NCBI GenBank assembly: GCA_018266685.1
Contig: JAFDZY010000206.1
Span: 1-35,853, forward strand
Direction: 5' to 3'
DNA: 35,853 bases
DNA from: Bacteroidota bacterium
GTDB taxonomy: Bacteria > Bacteroidota > Bacteroidia > Flavobacteriales_F > PHOS-HE28
Under the pieces are notes generated by a model. The model searched no databases and was not told the DNA's origin. It saw only the letters and a list, made by a program, of their open reading frames with translations. How positions within the stretch are numbered: the stretch's first letter is position 1; every line of letters begins with the position of its first letter. The position numbers and the translations under genes were made by a program. This document shows, piece after piece, positions 33,027-35,853 of the stretch.

Positions 33027-33683
33027 ATGATCCGCATCGCCCTCGCCGATGACCAGCGCCTCTTCCGCAAGGGCATGGCCATGCTGCTGCAGGACATGGC
33101 CGGTGCCGAGGTAGTGCTGGAATGCGCCAACGGCGCGGAGCTGCTCAACGCGCTGAAGAACACAGCGGTGGACATCGTGCTGCTGGACCTGCAGATGCCC
33201 GTGCTGGACGGCCGCAAGACGCTGGCCCACCTCAAGAAGGACCACCCGTTGGTGAGGACGATCATCCTGAGCACGCACGATGAGGAGGCCGTGATCGCCG
33301 AGCTGATGGGCATGGGCGCCAACGGATACATGCTCAAGAGCGCCGAGCCGGACGAGATCGATGTGGCCATCCGCGCCGTGGCGCAGAGCGGCTTCTACCT
33401 CAACGACACCGTGGACCGTGTGATGCTGCATGGCCTGGTGAAGAAGAAGCAGGTACACGCGGCCTTCAACGCGGTGGACCCCCTGAGCGAACGCGAGATC
33501 GAGGTGCTGCGCGGCATCTGCCGGGAACAGACCACGGCGGAGATCGGCATGCAGCTCTTCATCAGCCCGCGCACCGTAGACTTCCACCGCAACAACCTGT
33601 TGCTGAAGACCGGTGCGCGCAATGCGGCGGGGCTGGTGGTCTACGCCATGAGCAAGGGGATCTTCGTGCCGGAAGGAATGTGA
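33027..33683 (+). CDS. NarL/LuxR-family response regulator
   Basis: A 218-residue DNA-binding regulator. The receiver domain has D8/D9, phospho-acceptor D54 (VLLDLQMPVLDG), S82 and K104 (GYMLKSAEPDE). The C-terminal LuxR helix-turn-helix covers about 150-210 (LSEREIEVLRGICREQTTAE, IGMQLFISPRTVDFHRNNLL). It is the same type as the regulator at 630, but the two are only distantly similar, so they are separate systems. It lies between the Hpt gene and the propeller sensor, all on the plus strand. Confidence 0.93.
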   Translation: MIRIALADDQRLFRKGMAMLLQDMAGAEVVLECANGAELLNALKNTAVDIVLLDLQMPVLDGRKTLAHLKKDHPLVRTIILSTHDEEAVIAELMGMGANGYMLKSAEPDEIDVAIRAVAQSGFYLNDTVDRVMLHGLVKKKQVHAAFNAVDPLSEREIEVLRGICREQTTAEIGMQLFISPRTVDFHRNNLLLKTGARNAAGLVVYAMSKGIFVPEGM

Positions 33684-33711
33684 ACCGGCGCAACGATGTG
33701 TGCGGAAATGC

Positions 33712-33811
33712 GTGCAAGGGTGCAAGGGTGCAAGCGTGATGGAGCGGCGCACTCCCGCACCCCCGCACCCTCGCACCCTTGCACCCTCACACCCTCCAAC
33801 CCTCGCACGCT
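33712..33811. repeat. 8-bp foldback minisatellite (GTGCAAGG / CGCACCCT)
   Basis: Three units GTGCAAGG, GTGCAAGG, GTGCAAGC (33712-33735) face seven 8-bp units in the other orientation (33756-33811: CGCACCCC, CGCACCCT, CGCACCCT, TGCACCCT, CACACCCT, CCAACCCT, CGCACGCT). The 20-base segments 33712-33731 and 33765-33784 are inverted repeats with one mismatch. The array lies directly before the propeller sensor's likely start and is related to the array in the asnS leader. Confidence 0.85.
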
Positions 33812-33818
33812 CCAACTC

Positions 33819-35853
33819 TTGCGCATCCCCGCACTCCTGTTGCTGCTCGCCGCAGGCACGGCACGCGCACAAGTGGACACGCTCCAGCTGCCCTTCACCG
33901 CGCTCACCATCGATGATGGCCTGGCGCAGGGCATGGTGAGCTCCATCGCGCAGGACAAGTACGGCTTCCTCTGGTTCGCCACCAAGGATGGATTGGACCG
34001 GTATGACGGGTACAGCTTCACCACCTTCCGCCATGATCCGGAAGACAGCACCACCATCGCGGGCAACACGGTGAACTGGCTCCAGGTGGACGGTGCGCAG
34101 CGGTTGTGGGTGGTCACCGACGGAGGCGTGGACCTCTTCGATCCCGTCACGGAGCGCTTCCGGCATGTGCCGCTCATGCATCCGCAGGGCCCGTTGCGCA
34201 CCGTGCGCCAAGCCATTGCCGATGCGAACGGGGACCTCTGGGCCTGCGGCAACGGCCTGGTCGTCAAGGTCACCTTCGCAAAGCCGCCGGTGCCGGAGGA
34301 ACCCTTGCCGCCCTGCACGTTGAAATGGTTCGCGGGGGATGTGTCGCTCACCTTGCTCAGCGACGGGCGGCTGTGGGGAACGGACACCGCGCACGTGCTG
34401 CGGATCACGCCGGTCCATGGCGGGCAGGATGTGGTGGACACGCTGCAGGCTTCGGTTGGCGGCCGTGCGTTGGAAACCGCTGGCATGCGCTTCGTGGAGG
34501 ATACTGCCCGGGGCATCCTGCGCGGTGTGGGCCATGACTTCATCGTCACCATCGATCGCGCAACGGGGCGCTTCGGACAGGCCGAACTGGAGATCGGCGT
34601 CGGGAGATCGATCAGCCAGAACGGCGTGGCGTGCGATGCGGAGGGCAGGCTGTGGATGGCAGGCAGCAGCGGCGTGCAGCGCTACGATCCCGCCGATGGA
34701 CAACTCCTGCCGTTGATGCCCTTGGACCCCGCCCATGCCAAGGTCCTGGCTTCGCTCAAGAGCTGCTTCATGGACCATGGCGGCACCTTGTGGCTGGGCA
34801 GCTCGGGCCATGGCCTGCTGAAATACGACCCGCGCACCGCGCGCTTCAACAAATGGGACGACTCCAGCATCCGTACCCTGGTGCCCACGCCGGACGGAAA
34901 ATTGCTGGTAGGCCGCTGGTGGGAACTGCTCGCGGAATTCGACCCCGTGAAGCGCAGGTACGCCCGGGTGATCAAGAGCACGAAGGAACTGGCCATGCCC
35001 GCTGCGGAGCAGGCCCAACATCAGCCCGGGGACATGGCCGTGCAGGACGCACAAGGGATCTTCTGGGTGTCCCTGAACTACGGAAACCTGCTGCGGTACG
35101 ATCCGGCGGCCGGTGCAGCATCGCGCATTCTCCGGCCTGGCAAGGTGGAGGGCAAGGTGGAGGACGGCCCGATGTTCCCCTTGATGCTCGGCACGGGCCA
35201 CATGCTGTGGGCCGGTGGCAACCTCGCCTTGTGGCGCTTCGACACCCGCACCAACGCCTTCACGCCCTACCCATGGCCCGTGCCCACGGTGAACGATCCA
35301 TACAACTTCGCGGTCGCACTGCATGAAAGCCCTGATGGCCTTGTATGGGCGGGCACGGTGAAGGGGCTGATGCGCCTGGACCCTGCCACGGGCGATTGGC
35401 GCCATTACATGAACGACCCGAAGAATCCGCGCTCGCTTTCCGCCGACATCATCTTCTCCATCTGTGGCGATCCGGATGATCCCGCCGGTGTGCTGTGGAT
35501 CGGCACCAACGGCGGTGGCCTCGACCGCTTCGATGTGCGCACCGGCGAAGTGGAGCGCATCACCACGCGCGATGGCCTGCCGAATGATGTGGTGTACGGC
35601 GTGCTTGCCGATGGGGCCGGCCGCCTGTGGATGAGCACCAACAAGGGCATCGCGTGCTACGGCCGGCAACACAAGACCTTCCGGACCTTCACCGTGAACG
35701 ATGGCCTGCAGAGCAACGAGTTCAACCGCAATGCCTACGCAAAAGGGCCCGACGGCACGCTCTTCTTCGGAGGCGTCAACGGCTTCAACTACTTCGATCC
35801 CCGCAAGCTCACCGCGGACAGCACGGCGGCGCCCATCCTCATCACCGCCATCA
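33819..35853 (+). CDS. Two-component propeller sensor (probable histidine kinase), C-terminus off the window
   Basis: The frame is open to the window end (678 codons). I place the start at TTG 33819, which gives a compact signal peptide (RIPALLLLLAAGTARAQ). The only in-frame ATG (33708) would add 37 residues translated from the minisatellite. The mature part begins FTALTIDDGLAQGMVSSIAQ, then YGFLWFATKDGLDRYDGYSF, the classic Reg_prop start. Further blades include GTLWLGSSGHGLLKYDPRT, VLWIGTNGGGLDRFDVRTG, RLWMSTNKGIACY and FGGVNGFNYFDP. In Bacteroidota such periplasmic propellers are followed by a Y_Y_Y domain, a membrane helix and a kinase or DNA-binding output, all beyond this window. The adjacent response regulator and Hpt protein are its likely partners; polysaccharide sensing is common in the family. 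Confidence 0.85.
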   Translation, partial: MRIPALLLLLAAGTARAQVDTLQLPFTALTIDDGLAQGMVSSIAQDKYGFLWFATKDGLDRYDGYSFTTFRHDPEDSTTIAGNTVNWLQVDGAQRLWVVTDGGVDLFDPVTERFRHVPLMHPQGPLRTVRQAIADANGDLWACGNGLVVKVTFAKPPVPEEPLPPCTLKWFAGDVSLTLLSDGRLWGTDTAHVLRITPVHGGQDVVDTLQASVGGRALETAGMRFVEDTARGILRGVGHDFIVTIDRATGRFGQAELEIGVGRSISQNGVACDAEGRLWMAGSSGVQRYDPADGQLLPLMPLDPAHAKVLASLKSCFMDHGGTLWLGSSGHGLLKYDPRTARFNKWDDSSIRTLVPTPDGKLLVGRWWELLAEFDPVKRRYARVIKSTKELAMPAAEQAQHQPGDMAVQDAQGIFWVSLNYGNLLRYDPAAGAASRILRPGKVEGKVEDGPMFPLMLGTGHMLWAGGNLALWRFDTRTNAFTPYPWPVPTVNDPYNFAVALHESPDGLVWAGTVKGLMRLDPATGDWRHYMNDPKNPRSLSADIIFSICGDPDDPAGVLWIGTNGGGLDRFDVRTGEVERITTRDGLPNDVVYGVLADGAGRLWMSTNKGIACYGRQHKTFRTFTVNDGLQSNEFNRNAYAKGPDGTLFFGGVNGFNYFDPRKLTADSTAAPILITAI

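Noticed and set aside
33021..35672. 883-codon minus-strand frame opposite the propeller sensor
   Set aside because: His/Gly/Arg-rich shadow of a strongly coding plus-strand gene; it also crosses the 33.7 kb repeat.

Overview
The window is a gene-dense, GC-rich piece of a Bacteroidota chromosome, most likely a high-GC Flavobacteriales lineage of the kind assembled from sludge or freshwater. This rests on three things seen in the sequence: secreted proteins with type IX secretion (T9SS) type A sorting tails, promoter elements close to the Bacteroidota -7 consensus TAnnTTTG, and genes without Shine-Dalgarno sites whose start codons are usually preceded by CC. No rRNA, tRNA, CRISPR array, phage or transposase gene was seen. 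The lineage is an inference.

Layout. (1) 1-3215: an NTF2-like protein cut by the window edge, divergent from a NarL-type response regulator and a TPR histidine kinase. (2) 3220-3436: a 46-bp tandem repeat. (3) 3516-6516 (minus): a tightly overlapping operon of a TPR class III adenylate cyclase, a periplasmic rhodanese and a frameshifted small membrane protein. (4) 6762-13882 (plus): five exported proteins. Two carry T9SS tails, two are tandem beta-helix paralogues and one has six 79-residue repeats; the last four are 6-21 bp apart and form an operon. (5) 13883-14281: a gene-free stretch with a MITE-like inverted-repeat element. (6) 14282-24303 (minus): a T9SS protein, an AmpG-like MFS permease, and a TetR-TolC-MFP-RND efflux operon behind a near-perfect 38-bp operator. 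(7) 24451-27291: a coiled-coil exported protein, a GIY-YIG protein and asparaginyl-tRNA synthetase. (8) 27292-30673: a lipoprotein gene, a sugar 1-kinase and a nucleotidyltransferase, separated by arrays of 7-8 bp repeats. (9) 30674-32576: a GH109-type alpha-N-acetylgalactosaminidase and a DUF1569/DinB-like protein. (10) 32637-35853: an Hpt protein, a second NarL-type regulator and the start of a large propeller sensor that runs off the window.

How the genes work together. GH109, the NahK-like kinase and the nucleotidyltransferase make a plausible route from GalNAc-capped glycans to GalNAc-1-phosphate and then a nucleotide sugar. Both ends of the window hold a two-component module. The efflux operon is probably autoregulated by its TetR. 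The secreted operon probably makes a set of surface or extracellular proteins.

The most unusual layer is intergenic. Several families of strictly phased 7- or 8-bp minisatellites sit between genes. At several loci a few units run in one orientation and are followed by a longer run in the other, so the array can fold back on itself. One of these mosaics also carries an exact 30-bp copy of the 3' end of asnS on the far side of the lipoprotein gene.
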